From Pseudomonas petrae (GTDB lineage: Bacteria > Pseudomonadota > Gammaproteobacteria > Pseudomonadales > Pseudomonadaceae): a stretch of 64,000 nucleotides of DNA. Shown here piece by piece: positions 1 through 8,039 of the stretch (its first letter is position 1; each line of letters begins with the position of its first letter). The notes under the pieces are model-generated. The model was not told the DNA's origin, did no database searches, and saw nothing but the letters and a program-made list of their open reading frames with translations. The DNA lies in assembly GCF_021728295.1 (NCBI RefSeq), contig NZ_JAKJXE010000012.1, forward strand, positions 1 through 64,000, written 5' to 3'. The translations under genes and the position numbers were made by a program.

Positions 1-82
1 TAAGCATTCCTCGCTGCTTACTTCGTCCAAACCTTTGATTATCAAGGAGTTTTCCGTTTCGTCTGCGCCGGAAGTGGGGCGA

Positions 83-110
83 ATTATAGACAGATCCAGA
101 GGGGCGTCAA
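83..110 (-). promoter_or_regulatory. Strong sigma-70 promoter firing leftward, probably for an rRNA operon
   Basis: On the minus strand a -35 TTGACG (105-110) and a perfect -10 TATAAT (83-88) are separated by 16 bp, followed by a GC-rich discriminator. The remaining 82 bases contain no start codon with a ribosome binding site, which suits an untranslated leader. In P. aeruginosa the gene next to msrQ on this side is an rRNA operon (my recollection of synteny), so an rrn promoter is inferred; the RNA itself lies outside the window. Confidence 0.65.
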
Positions 111-118
111 GCACTTAT

Positions 119-739
119 TTAAACTTTAGTGGCAACGTGGCTGCTCTTGACCTTGCGACGCTGAATACGCCCAGCAATTACGGGAATCCTAAGTACTAGA
201 AGCAACACGCCGATGGTTGCATATATAGCCCACTCCTTCAGATCAGCTCGCACAATCCACAGCATATGCAGCAACCCCAGCCCGAGAATCAGGTAACTGA
301 GCCGATGCAGTTTCTTCCAGCGCACGCCCAAACGGCGCTGGCTATAGCGATTGGACGTGACCGCCAGCGACAACAGACCCAGAAACCCCAGCGCACCGAC
401 AATAATGTAGGGCCGCTTGACCAGCTCCTCGCCCAATTGCGCCCAGTCGAACCCCAGGATAAAGAAGCCATACCCCAACAGGTGCAGCGACACATAAGTA
501 AAACACCACAGCCCCAGCTGCCGGCGGACCGAGATCCAGCCGGGCCAGCCTGTCGTGCGCTGCAATGGGGTCATGGCCAGCGTGATCAAAAGCAGGGTCA
601 ATGTTCCAAGACCCAAGCGATCAACAAGCACTTTCCCGGGATCAGGTCCCAAAGCAAAAATCCACGCCTGGTAGAGCCAATACATGGGGACTAAAGCTGC
701 CGCGATGAACACCGACACTCGCCAGTAAATGAAGCGCAT
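119..739 (-). CDS. msrQ: MsrQ, heme-binding membrane subunit of the periplasmic methionine sulfoxide reductase
   Basis: This 206-residue inner-membrane protein belongs to the ferric-reductase-like transmembrane family (YedZ). It passes electrons from the quinone pool to MsrP, which repairs oxidised methionines in periplasmic proteins. The sequence shows about six hydrophobic helices and conserved histidines in the helices (for example in SLHLLGYGF and KKLHRLSYL), expected heme ligands. The start is the ATG that overlaps the msrP stop as TGATG, pointing to translational coupling. Length matches the family. The downstream end abuts the leftward promoter region. Confidence 0.93.
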   Translation of the reverse strand: MRFIYWRVSVFIAAALVPMYWLYQAWIFALGPDPGKVLVDRLGLGTLTLLLITLAMTPLQRTTGWPGWISVRRQLGLWCFTYVSLHLLGYGFFILGFDWAQLGEELVKRPYIIVGALGFLGLLSLAVTSNRYSQRRLGVRWKKLHRLSYLILGLGLLHMLWIVRADLKEWAIYATIGVLLLVLRIPVIAGRIQRRKVKSSHVATKV

Positions 740-1752
740 CAATAGTTTTTCCGTAGATCCAGGCCCGCATAAAGGGAAGCAACCTGTTCCCCATACCCGT
801 TGAACATCTCGGTCTGGCGAATATTCGGGCTGAACAGCCCGCTAGGCAGACGTCGCTCGTGCGCCTGGGTCCAGCGTGGGTGGTCAACCGTCGGGTTCAC
901 ATTGGCATAAAAACCGTACTCGCTCGCCGCAATGCTTTGCCAAGTGGTCTTCGGCTGCTCGCTTGTCAGGCTGATGCGCACGATGGACTTCACGCTTTTA
1001 AACCCGTATTTCCAAGGCACCACCAGACGCAGCGGTGCGCCGTTCTGATTGGGCAGCTCCCGTCCATACATACCCACCGCCAGAATCGCGAGCGGGTTCA
1101 TCGCCTCATCCAGGCGCAGCCCCTCTACGTAAGGCCAGTCGATCAACGCAAAGCCAGAGCGCTGGCCCGGCATGGTCTTCGGGTCCTGCAGCGTTTCGAA
1201 GCGGATGTATTTGGCGTTCGCCGTCGGTTCAACCTGCTTGAGCAGCTCGGAGATCGGGAAACCCAGCCACGGAATCACCATCGACCACGCCTCTACGCAG
1301 CGCAGGCGATAGATACGCTCCTCCAACTGATAAGGCTTCATGAAGTCTTCGAGTGCGTAGCGACCAGGCTTGGCCACCTCCCCGTCGATGACTACGGTCC
1401 AAGGCTCAGTTTTCAAGGAGCCTGCGTTTTGCGCTGGATCGCCCTTGTCCGTGCCGAACTCGTAGAAGTTGTTGTAGTGGGTCGCATCCTTGAACGGCGT
1501 GATCGTCTCGTCCTTGACGGTAACGGCCTGCCACTTCGTCGTAGGCAATTTGCCTTTGAACCAGTCAGGCGCAGCGCCGGCTTCGACGTCAGCGTAGCGG
1601 GAGGCTTCGTCTGCTTGCCCCCAACGGGGCATCGCACTGACGGCGAGCCCTGCAAGTGAACTGCCGAGCAATGCGCGACGGGAAAGATAAAGGGATTCAG
1701 GCGTGACATCCGACTCTTTGGAATCGGATGTGGAGGGGATCTTGATCAGCAT
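739..1752 (-). CDS. msrP: MsrP, periplasmic molybdopterin methionine sulfoxide reductase catalytic subunit
   Basis: The 337-residue protein is the molybdenum-cofactor subunit that reduces protein methionine sulfoxide in the periplasm with electrons from MsrQ. A twin-arginine signal is visible near residue 24 (SRRALLGSSLAG) followed by AMPRW. The oxidoreductase molybdopterin fold is marked by the segment YRLRCVEAWSMVIPW, whose cysteine is the expected Mo ligand. It is the first gene of a two-gene unit, preceded by a GGAG ribosome binding site close to the ATG. Length is normal for the YedY/MsrP family. Confidence 0.94.
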   Translation of the reverse strand: MLIKIPSTSDSKESDVTPESLYLSRRALLGSSLAGLAVSAMPRWGQADEASRYADVEAGAAPDWFKGKLPTTKWQAVTVKDETITPFKDATHYNNFYEFGTDKGDPAQNAGSLKTEPWTVVIDGEVAKPGRYALEDFMKPYQLEERIYRLRCVEAWSMVIPWLGFPISELLKQVEPTANAKYIRFETLQDPKTMPGQRSGFALIDWPYVEGLRLDEAMNPLAILAVGMYGRELPNQNGAPLRLVVPWKYGFKSVKSIVRISLTSEQPKTTWQSIAASEYGFYANVNPTVDHPRWTQAHERRLPSGLFSPNIRQTEMFNGYGEQVASLYAGLDLRKNY

Positions 1753-1823
1753 GATGACTCCGCAGTTATAGAGAACTGAAGCATCTATAGCTGCGGAGTA
1801 TGCGGGAAATGCAGGACGACTAA

Positions 1824-2672
1824 CTACCTCTGACGACGCAGACGCAGCAGGTACTGGATGGGACCAGACGCTGCGTAGCCGAGGAAAATCAGCAACAGAA
1901 TGCGCGGCGGATCACTGAACACCACGGCGAACACCAAAACAACGGCCAGAATCGCAACAAACGGCACGCGCCCCTTCAGATCCAGCTCTTTGAAGCTGTT
2001 GTACTTGATGTTGCTGACCATCAGCATCCCGGCAGCAGCAACCAATAGCGCGACGAGGAACGACAATTTCGACCCCTGGATGCCGTAATCGCTGAAGGCC
2101 CAGACCGTGCCCGCGACAACGCCAGCAGCAGCAGGACTTGCCAGGCCAATAAAGTAACGCTTGTCCGCCTTGCCCACCTGAGTGTTGAAGCGGGCCAGAC
2201 GCAACGCTGCGCCCGCGACATAGATGAAGGCGACCATCCAGCCGACCTTGCCCATGTCACCCAGCGCCCAGCCAAACGCCAACAACGCCGGCGCCACGCC
2301 GAAAGCGACCATGTCGGACAGCGAGTCATACTCTGCGCCGAATGCGCTCTGGGTGTTGGTCATGCGCGCGACGCGGCCATCAAGACCGTCCAGCACCATG
2401 GCAACAAAGATAGCGATGGCGGAGAACGCAAAGTATTTGCTCGCGCTCAGCTGGTCACCCGCGCTCAGAGCGCTCTGGGCACTCATGGCGCTGATGATTG
2501 CGTAGAAGCCGGCGAACAGATTCGCGGTGGTGAACAGATTGGGCAGCAGGTAGATGCCGCGATGGCGCACCTTGCGCCCCTCGTCGTCATGACCCTCTTC
2601 AATGTGTTCATCAATCGGTAGCAGGCTTTCGGCGTCAGAAGCCTTGTTCGGCTCTTCGGGACGTTCGCTCAT
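1824..2672 (-). CDS. pssA: CDP-diacylglycerol--serine O-phosphatidyltransferase
   Basis: The product (282 residues) makes phosphatidylserine from CDP-diacylglycerol and serine, the first step toward phosphatidylethanolamine. The CDP-alcohol phosphotransferase signature is intact: DGLDGRVAR, then after eight residues G, then the two aspartates in EYDSLSDMVAFG. About seven to eight membrane helices follow, with a polar N-terminal 45 residues. I chose the start beginning MSERPEEPNK; an upstream in-frame ATG would add 11 residues of poor quality. It lies between msrPQ and ilvC, as in other pseudomonads. Confidence 0.93.
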   Translation of the reverse strand: MSERPEEPNKASDAESLLPIDEHIEEGHDDEGRKVRHRGIYLLPNLFTTANLFAGFYAIISAMSAQSALSAGDQLSASKYFAFSAIAIFVAMVLDGLDGRVARMTNTQSAFGAEYDSLSDMVAFGVAPALLAFGWALGDMGKVGWMVAFIYVAGAALRLARFNTQVGKADKRYFIGLASPAAAGVVAGTVWAFSDYGIQGSKLSFLVALLVAAAGMLMVSNIKYNSFKELDLKGRVPFVAILAVVLVFAVVFSDPPRILLLIFLGYAASGPIQYLLRLRRQR

Positions 2673-2765
2673 GGACAATACCTTGCAGCTGAAGAATTTC
2701 GACAAATGCTTGCGACCGGTCGGCCGTCAAACGATGCAGCTTTATACCAGATGAGCCCCCATAAC

Positions 2766-2797
2766 GAAAAAACGCGACCCGAGGGCCGCGTTTTTTC
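2766..2797 (-). terminator. Rho-independent terminator after ilvC
   Basis: A GC stem (CGCG-CCC paired with GGG-CGCG) is flanked by six A on one side and six T on the other, so it can act in both directions. It sits between the ilvC stop and the pssA start and most likely ends the ilvI-ilvH-ilvC transcript. Confidence 0.85.
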
Positions 2798-2820
2798 ATG
2801 CAAGAACCGGATCTGTGATC

Positions 2821-3837
2821 TTAGTTCTTGGCTTGGTCGACGATCTTGTTCTTCGCGATCCAAGGCATCATCGAGCGCAGTTGCTCACCGATGATTTCCA
2901 GGCCGTGCGCCTTGTTGTTACGACGCTTGGCGGTCATCGAAGGGTAGCCGCTGGCGCCCTCGGCGATGAACATCTTGGCGTACTCGCCGTCCTGAATGCG
3001 CTTCAGAGCGTTGCGCATGGCCTGACGGGATTCGGCGTTGATGACTTCCGGACCGGTCACGTACTCGCCGTATTCGGCGTTGTTGGAGATTGAGTAGTTC
3101 ATGTTGGCGATACCGCCTTCGTACATGAGATCAACGATCAGCTTCAGTTCGTGCAGGCACTCGAAGTAGGCCATTTCCGGGGCGTAGCCGGCTTCAACCA
3201 GAGTTTCGAAACCGGCTTTGACCAGTTCAACTGTACCGCCACACAGAACCGCTTGTTCGCCGAACAGGTCAGTTTCGGTCTCGTCCTTGAACGTGGTTTC
3301 GATGATGCCGGTACGGCCGCCGCCAACACCCGAAGCGTAGGACAGAGCGACGTTCTTGGCGTTGCCCGAGGCGTCCTGGTAAACGGCGATCAGGTCAGGG
3401 ATGCCACCGCCTTTGACGAACTCGGTGCGCACGGTGTGGCCCGGTGCTTTTGGCGCGATCATGATCACGTCGAGGTCGGCACGAGGAACAACCTGGTTGT
3501 AGTGAATCGCGAAGCCGTGGGAGAAGGCCAGTGTTGCGCCCTTCTTGATGTTCGGCTCGATTTCGTTCTTGTACAGCTGGGACTGGAATTCGTCCGGGGT
3601 CAGGATCATGACCAGGTCTGCAGCGGCGACGGCGGAAGCAACGTCAGTCACTTTCAGGCCGTGAGCTTCAGCTTTGGCGACAGTAGCCGAACCCTTGCGC
3701 AGGCCAACGGTGACATCAACGCCGGAGTCTTTCAGGTTGCACGCTTGAGCGTGGCCCTGAGAACCGTAACCGATGATGGCAACTTTTTTGCCCTGGATGA
3801 TCGAAAGGTCGCAGTCTTTGTCGTAATAAACTTTCAT
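2821..3837 (-). CDS. ilvC: Ketol-acid reductoisomerase (class I)
   Basis: The 338-residue enzyme isomerises and reduces acetolactate or acetohydroxybutyrate, the second common step of valine, leucine and isoleucine synthesis. The NADPH-binding glycine motif GYGSQGHA is near residue 25 and the knotted C-terminal domain carries the Mg-binding acidic residues (DLFGEQAVLCGG). I set the start at MKVYYDKD, the usual family N-terminus; upstream in-frame sequence covers the gap after ilvH and is unlikely to be translated. It is the last gene of the ilvI-ilvH-ilvC run and is followed by a terminator. Confidence 0.97.
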   Translation of the reverse strand: MKVYYDKDCDLSIIQGKKVAIIGYGSQGHAQACNLKDSGVDVTVGLRKGSATVAKAEAHGLKVTDVASAVAAADLVMILTPDEFQSQLYKNEIEPNIKKGATLAFSHGFAIHYNQVVPRADLDVIMIAPKAPGHTVRTEFVKGGGIPDLIAVYQDASGNAKNVALSYASGVGGGRTGIIETTFKDETETDLFGEQAVLCGGTVELVKAGFETLVEAGYAPEMAYFECLHELKLIVDLMYEGGIANMNYSISNNAEYGEYVTGPEVINAESRQAMRNALKRIQDGEYAKMFIAEGASGYPSMTAKRRNNKAHGLEIIGEQLRSMMPWIAKNKIVDQAKN

Positions 3838-3883
3838 GAAATTCCCCTGATAACTTGGCCGCAAGGCCATTTGCAAAATTAGG

Positions 3884-4375
3884 TTAGATGCTCAGCACTT
3901 TGTCGCCGCGTGCAATTCCCGTGACGCCGCTTCGTACGGTTTCCAGAATGGCAGTGGTGCCAATCGCCTGGATGAAGCTGTCCAGCTTGTCGCTTGTCCC
4001 GGTCAACTGCACGGTATAGACGCTACTGGAGACGTCGACGATCTGGCCGCGGAAAATGTCGGTGGTACGCTTGATCTCGGCACGCTGTGCGCCAGTGGCT
4101 TTCACCTTGATCAACATCAGCTCGCGCTCGATGTGGGCGCTCTCCGATAGATCGACCAGCTTGACCACCTCGATCAGCTTGTTGAGGTTCTTGGTGATTT
4201 GCTCGATCACTTCATCATGGCCAACGGTGGTCAGCGTCAGACGCGAGAGAGTCGGGTCCTCGGTTGGCGCCACCGTCAGGCTTTCGATGTTGTAGTTGCG
4301 CTGCGAAAACAGGCCGACCACACGAGACAGCGCGCCCGGTTCGTTTTCCAGCAATAGCGAAATGATGTGGCGCAT
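3884..4375 (-). CDS. ilvH: Acetolactate synthase, small regulatory subunit
   Basis: The 163-residue regulatory subunit binds valine through an N-terminal ACT domain (MRHIISLLLENEPGALSRVV) and activates the large subunit. A C-terminal domain of about 80 residues follows (from about residue 80). The start MRHIIS lies two bases after the ilvI stop, so the two subunits are likely translationally coupled. An in-frame ATG 30 bases upstream overlaps the end of ilvI but does not match the family N-terminus. Often called ilvN. Confidence 0.96.
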   Translation of the reverse strand: MRHIISLLLENEPGALSRVVGLFSQRNYNIESLTVAPTEDPTLSRLTLTTVGHDEVIEQITKNLNKLIEVVKLVDLSESAHIERELMLIKVKATGAQRAEIKRTTDIFRGQIVDVSSSVYTVQLTGTSDKLDSFIQAIGTTAILETVRSGVTGIARGDKVLSI

Positions 4376-4377
4376 GG

Positions 4378-6102
4378 TTATGTCCGCTCCGTCTTGCTCA
4401 GCCACATGTCACGCATGGACCCGTCTCTGATCTGCATCGGATAGACGTGCTCGCCGACGTCAACCTGGATGTCGAGGAACACCAGACGATCCTTCATGGC
4501 GAACGCTTCCTCCATCTTCGGCTTCAAGTCCTTCAGATCGGTGATGCGCATGCCGACATGCCCGTAAGCCTCGACCAGCTTCACAAAGTCAGGCAGCGAC
4601 TCCATGTAGGAGTGCGAGTGACGGCCGCTGTAGCTCATGTCCTGCCACTGACGGACCATGCCGAGCACGCCGTTGTTGAGCAGGATGATCTTCACCGGCA
4701 GGTTGTACTGCAGGCAGGTCGACAGTTCCTGAATGTTCATCTGAATGCTGCCTTCGCCAGTAACGCAGGCGACATTGTCATTCGGGAAGCTCAGCGCAAC
4801 GCCCATCGCGGCAGGCAGGCCAAAGCCCATGGTGCCGAGACCGCCGGAGTTGATCCAGCGGTTGGGTTTGTTGAAGCGGTAGTACTGAGCCGCGAACATC
4901 TGATGCTGACCCACATCGGAGGTGACGTAGGCATCGCCTTTGGTCACTTCACACAGCGTTTCGATGACCGTCTGCGGCTTGATGACGCTTCCGTCCCCAC
5001 GGTTGTACGGGAACAGGTCACCGCCGGCGCGCCACTCTTCGATCTGCTTCCACCACGTCGCGACCGAATCCTTATTAGGGGTTTCAGCAAGCTCTTTGAG
5101 GGTTGCAACCATTTCGGTCAGGACGCTTTCCACCGGACCGACGATAGGCACGTCCGCCTTGATGGTTTTGGAGATAGAAGCCGGGTCGATGTCGACGTGA
5201 ATGATCTTGGCATTCGGGCAAAACTTGGCCGGGCCGTTGATCACACGGTCGTCGAAACGTGCGCCAATCGCCAGAATCACATCGGCGTGGTGCATCGCGA
5301 GGTTGGCGGTGTAGCTGCCATGCATCCCCAGCATGCCGACGAACTGGCGATCAGTGCCAGGGTAGGCACCGAGCCCCATCAGCGTGTTGGTGACCGGAGC
5401 GTTCAATTGCTGCGCCAGTTCGGTCAGTTGCGCCGAGCCGTTGCCCATGATTACGCCGCCACCGGCATAGATGATCGGGCGCTTGGCCGCGACCAGCATT
5501 TCCACAGCCTTGCGGATCTGGCCTGAGTGGCCACGGACCGCCGGGCTGTAGGAACGCAGCTTGGCTTTCTTGGGGAAAATGTATTCGAACTTTTCAGCCG
5601 GGTTGGTCATGTCTTTCGGGATATCGACGACGACAGGACCAGGACGACCGGATTGAGCGAGGTAGAACGCTTTCTTCAGGACTTCCGGGATTTCCGACGG
5701 ATGCTTGATCATGAAGCTGTGCTTCACGATTGGCCGGGAGATACCGATCATGTCGGTCTCTTGGAACGCATCGGTGCCGACCATGTTGCTCGGGACCTGA
5801 CCGGACAGCACCACCATCGGAATCGAATCCATGTAGGCGGTCGCGATACCGGTGATGGCGTTGGTTGCGCCGGGACCCGAAGTCACCAGCACAACGCCTG
5901 CCTTGCCGGTGGCGCGGGCGTAACCGTCAGCCATGTGAGTCGCGGCCTGTTCGTGACGAACGAGGATGTGACTCACAGCCGGTTCTTTAAACAGCGCGTC
6001 GTATATATGCAGGAGGGCACCGCCAGGGTACCCGTAGATATGCTCAACGCCTTCGTCGCGCAAAAAGCGGACGACCATTTCAGCGCCAGATAAAAGCTCC
6101 AC
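4378..6102 (-). CDS. ilvI: Acetolactate synthase, large catalytic subunit
   Basis: This 574-residue thiamine-diphosphate enzyme condenses two pyruvates, or pyruvate with 2-oxobutyrate. The order is a pyrimidine domain with the catalytic glutamate (GYPGGALLHIYDAL, RHEQAATHMADGYAR), a central FAD-binding domain, and the C-terminal domain carrying the diphosphate motif (TGEGSIQMNIQEL ... LLNNGVLGMVRQW). I chose the GTG start (VELLSGAEM) preceded by GAGGTG because it gives the usual length; an upstream ATG would add 13 residues. It heads the ilvI-ilvH-ilvC run. Confidence 0.95.
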   Translation of the reverse strand: MELLSGAEMVVRFLRDEGVEHIYGYPGGALLHIYDALFKEPAVSHILVRHEQAATHMADGYARATGKAGVVLVTSGPGATNAITGIATAYMDSIPMVVLSGQVPSNMVGTDAFQETDMIGISRPIVKHSFMIKHPSEIPEVLKKAFYLAQSGRPGPVVVDIPKDMTNPAEKFEYIFPKKAKLRSYSPAVRGHSGQIRKAVEMLVAAKRPIIYAGGGVIMGNGSAQLTELAQQLNAPVTNTLMGLGAYPGTDRQFVGMLGMHGSYTANLAMHHADVILAIGARFDDRVINGPAKFCPNAKIIHVDIDPASISKTIKADVPIVGPVESVLTEMVATLKELAETPNKDSVATWWKQIEEWRAGGDLFPYNRGDGSVIKPQTVIETLCEVTKGDAYVTSDVGQHQMFAAQYYRFNKPNRWINSGGLGTMGFGLPAAMGVALSFPNDNVACVTGEGSIQMNIQELSTCLQYNLPVKIILLNNGVLGMVRQWQDMSYSGRHSHSYMESLPDFVKLVEAYGHVGMRITDLKDLKPKMEEAFAMKDRLVFLDIQVDVGEHVYPMQIRDGSMRDMWLSKTERT

Positions 6103-6513
6103 GTTGTTCACCTCTAAAACGCCAGAATACCGTCCACACAAGCGAGGAGACGGGTCTTAATAGGTTTACTGCAAAGCAGAGCATGAGCGACGGTGGTCGC
6201 CGACTACGTCAGCACTGACTGAGCAAGTATTGGGATCGCCCCTTTAAGTGTTTCGGGGTCTTCCCACCCAGCGCGAGGTAACGCGTTGCGGGTGTTACGG
6301 GTCGGCGCGGGTGTGCGCCTCATGATCTACCGAGACGGTCTGCTTCTGGCAGTCCCTCTACAGCGAACTTTGGATTGTTCGGATTCGCCCCTCTCAAGTC
6401 AAGTCATCGATGCGCTTTCTTCGTCCCCCACTCGTCAAAAGGCACCGAATGAGGTCGTTGCGCCACGCTTGTGATAGGTTTCCGGCCATTGCCACAGAAG
6501 TAAGGAACCGGGA
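6103..6513. promoter_or_regulatory. Intergenic region with a possible ilvI promoter
   Basis: No convincing gene is present in these 411 bases. On the minus strand a -35 TTGACT (6397-6402) and a weak -10 AACAAT (6374-6379) are 17 bp apart. This would give a leader of roughly 265 nt before ilvI. I found no clear terminator/antiterminator pair or branched-chain-residue leader peptide with a ribosome binding site, so attenuation is not supported. The rightward gene at 6514 must also start transcription here. Confidence 0.35.
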
Positions 6514-6942
6514 ATGCGCTGGATGATTCTTGCAGCGACGCTGACACTTGCCGTCGCCCCGGCGGTCGGCCAGGCCGCGCAGATATACAAATGGGTCGAC
6601 GCTCAGGGTGTCACGCATTTCGACGCCCAGCCGCCTGCCGGGCAGACAGCACAAGAGATCGATACAGGGAAACCCGTCGCAGCCCCACCTGCCCCGCCGC
6701 CGCAGAATCAAGATGGCGTGCGGGAGCAGGAGGCGGTCGATGCCAAGGTCAGGAAGCAGGTCGCCGTTCAGGAAGCGAAGCGCAAAGAGGCGTGTGACGA
6801 ACAGCGCACCAACCTTGCCCAATTGCAGAACAACCCGCGGGTGCGACAGGAAGTGAATGGCGAGTTCAGGCGGTTCACGGAAGAAGAGAGGCAGGCACGC
6901 ATCGCCGAGGTCAAGAAATACCTCGACGACCAATGCAATTGA
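6514..6942 (+). CDS. DUF4124 domain-containing secreted protein
   Basis: A 142-residue protein with a cleavable signal peptide (about residues 1-22, ending VGQAA) followed by the DUF4124 core QIYKWVDAQGVTHFDAQPP, a short WD-like periplasmic module common in pseudomonads. A proline-rich linker and a charged, probably helical C-terminal half with two cysteines (EACDEQ and DDQCN) follow. The function of the family is not known. It is convergent with yqcC, with only three bases between the two stop codons. Confidence 0.85.
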   Translation: MRWMILAATLTLAVAPAVGQAAQIYKWVDAQGVTHFDAQPPAGQTAQEIDTGKPVAAPPAPPPQNQDGVREQEAVDAKVRKQVAVQEAKRKEACDEQRTNLAQLQNNPRVRQEVNGEFRRFTEEERQARIAEVKKYLDDQCN

Positions 6943-6945
6943 AGG

Positions 6946-7275
6946 TCAGACGGACTCAGTGATTAACCGGTCAAAGTCTTTCAGCAGCACCAGCAGGTGG
7001 CGCGCTTCGCGGATACGGCTGGCGTAAACCATCTCTGCCATTTCCAGGATGCCGGATGCCGTGGGCAACGGCAGATCCTGCTCAAGGATGATCTTCATGC
7101 GTGGCAGGAAGATCCATTGCAGCCACTGATCAAAATCCAGCGTGTCGACGCAGAAGGGTTCACGGCTGGACAGCGACTCATCGCTGGGCGGCACTTCCTT
7201 CCACCATCCCAGCACTCGCAATTCGCGCTCGATCAACAGCAACTGGTCGGCGATTTTCGGAAAGCGTTTATCCAT
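6946..7275 (-). CDS. yqcC: YqcC family protein (DUF446)
   Basis: The 109-residue product matches the YqcC/DUF446 pattern: an N-terminal helix (KIADQLLLIERELRVLGWW), then QWLQWIFLPRM and a C-terminal helical region. I set the start at MDKRFPKI because this overlaps the end of lpoP by 8 bases, and the longer upstream reading lies inside lpoP. Function is unknown. It is the third gene of the mrcB-lpoP-yqcC run, so it may be linked to cell-wall synthesis by context only. Confidence 0.88.
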   Translation of the reverse strand: MDKRFPKIADQLLLIERELRVLGWWKEVPPSDESLSSREPFCVDTLDFDQWLQWIFLPRMKIILEQDLPLPTASGILEMAEMVYASRIREARHLLVLLKDFDRLITESV

Positions 7276-8023
7276 TGGCTTTCTGCCGCGCAAGCGCTGC
7301 ACCGGCTGCGTCACCCTGTTTTTCACGCGACTGGGCAATCAATCCCCAAAGACTGGCTTGAAGGCTGGCGCGACCGTTGGCGTAGGTCAGACCACGACGC
7401 GCCAGTTGCTCAGCCTGAGGCGCATCGCCCTGAGCCAGACGTACTTGCGCCAGACGGTAAAGGACCTGGGGCTCACGGGGAGCAACGCGTTGCGCTCGCT
7501 CAAGGCTGGACGCTGCGCCGTTGAGGTCACCACCGGATTGCTGTTGCTGAGCGGTGGTCAGCAACGCCAGCACCGGCCCATCCAGTTGCTCGTCTTCCGA
7601 CAATCCGCCGCTGGACGCAGACGGAATGCCAGTCGGCGCCGACGCCGGCATGTTGTAGGTGTTACTGGTCGCTGGCGGCGGTGTGTATGTGTTGTTCACC
7701 GGGGCCTGATTAACCGGCGCCGTATTGATCGGTGCAGTGCTGATCGGAGCCGTGGCGGGAGGCACGAATGTGGAAATAGGCGCACCGCTGGCGTTGGCGC
7801 CGCCGGGCACCATGACCGTGACACCGGAATCTTCCTGAATTGTCTGCGACTGCGCTGGCGTCTGCACCGGCGCTCGGTAGGTATTGGTGCGTGTCGACGA
7901 AACGCGCTCGCCGTTTGAGACGCGTGACCCTGAATCCACCACCGGAATCGCACTGCGCGTCTGGGACGCGCAACCGTTGAGCAAAGCCAGAGCCGTTACA
8001 GCCGGAATCCACCACTTGTTCAC
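7268..8023 (-). CDS. lpoP: LpoP, outer-membrane lipoprotein activator of PBP1b
   Basis: The 251-residue protein has a lipoprotein signal with lipobox LNGC (cysteine at residue 18), a long low-complexity linker rich in Pro, Thr, Ala and Asn (about residues 60-135), and a C-terminal TPR-type domain (about 150-248, for example LERAQRVAPREPQVLYRLAQ). That is the architecture of P. aeruginosa LpoP (PA4699), which reaches through the peptidoglycan to stimulate PBP1b. It lies 16 bases after mrcB in the same direction, which strongly supports the call. The linker length is typically variable. Confidence 0.85.
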   Translation of the reverse strand: MNKWWIPAVTALALLNGCASQTRSAIPVVDSGSRVSNGERVSSTRTNTYRAPVQTPAQSQTIQEDSGVTVMVPGGANASGAPISTFVPPATAPISTAPINTAPVNQAPVNNTYTPPPATSNTYNMPASAPTGIPSASSGGLSEDEQLDGPVLALLTTAQQQQSGGDLNGAASSLERAQRVAPREPQVLYRLAQVRLAQGDAPQAEQLARRGLTYANGRASLQASLWGLIAQSREKQGDAAGAALARQKANG

Positions 8024-8039
8024 GTCACATCCTCTTTGC

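Noticed and set aside
6080..6184. Small minus-strand frame overlapping the ilvI start, Val/Leu-containing, as a leader peptide
   Set aside because: No ribosome binding site precedes its ATG, no run of branched-chain codons and no terminator/antiterminator pair follows.
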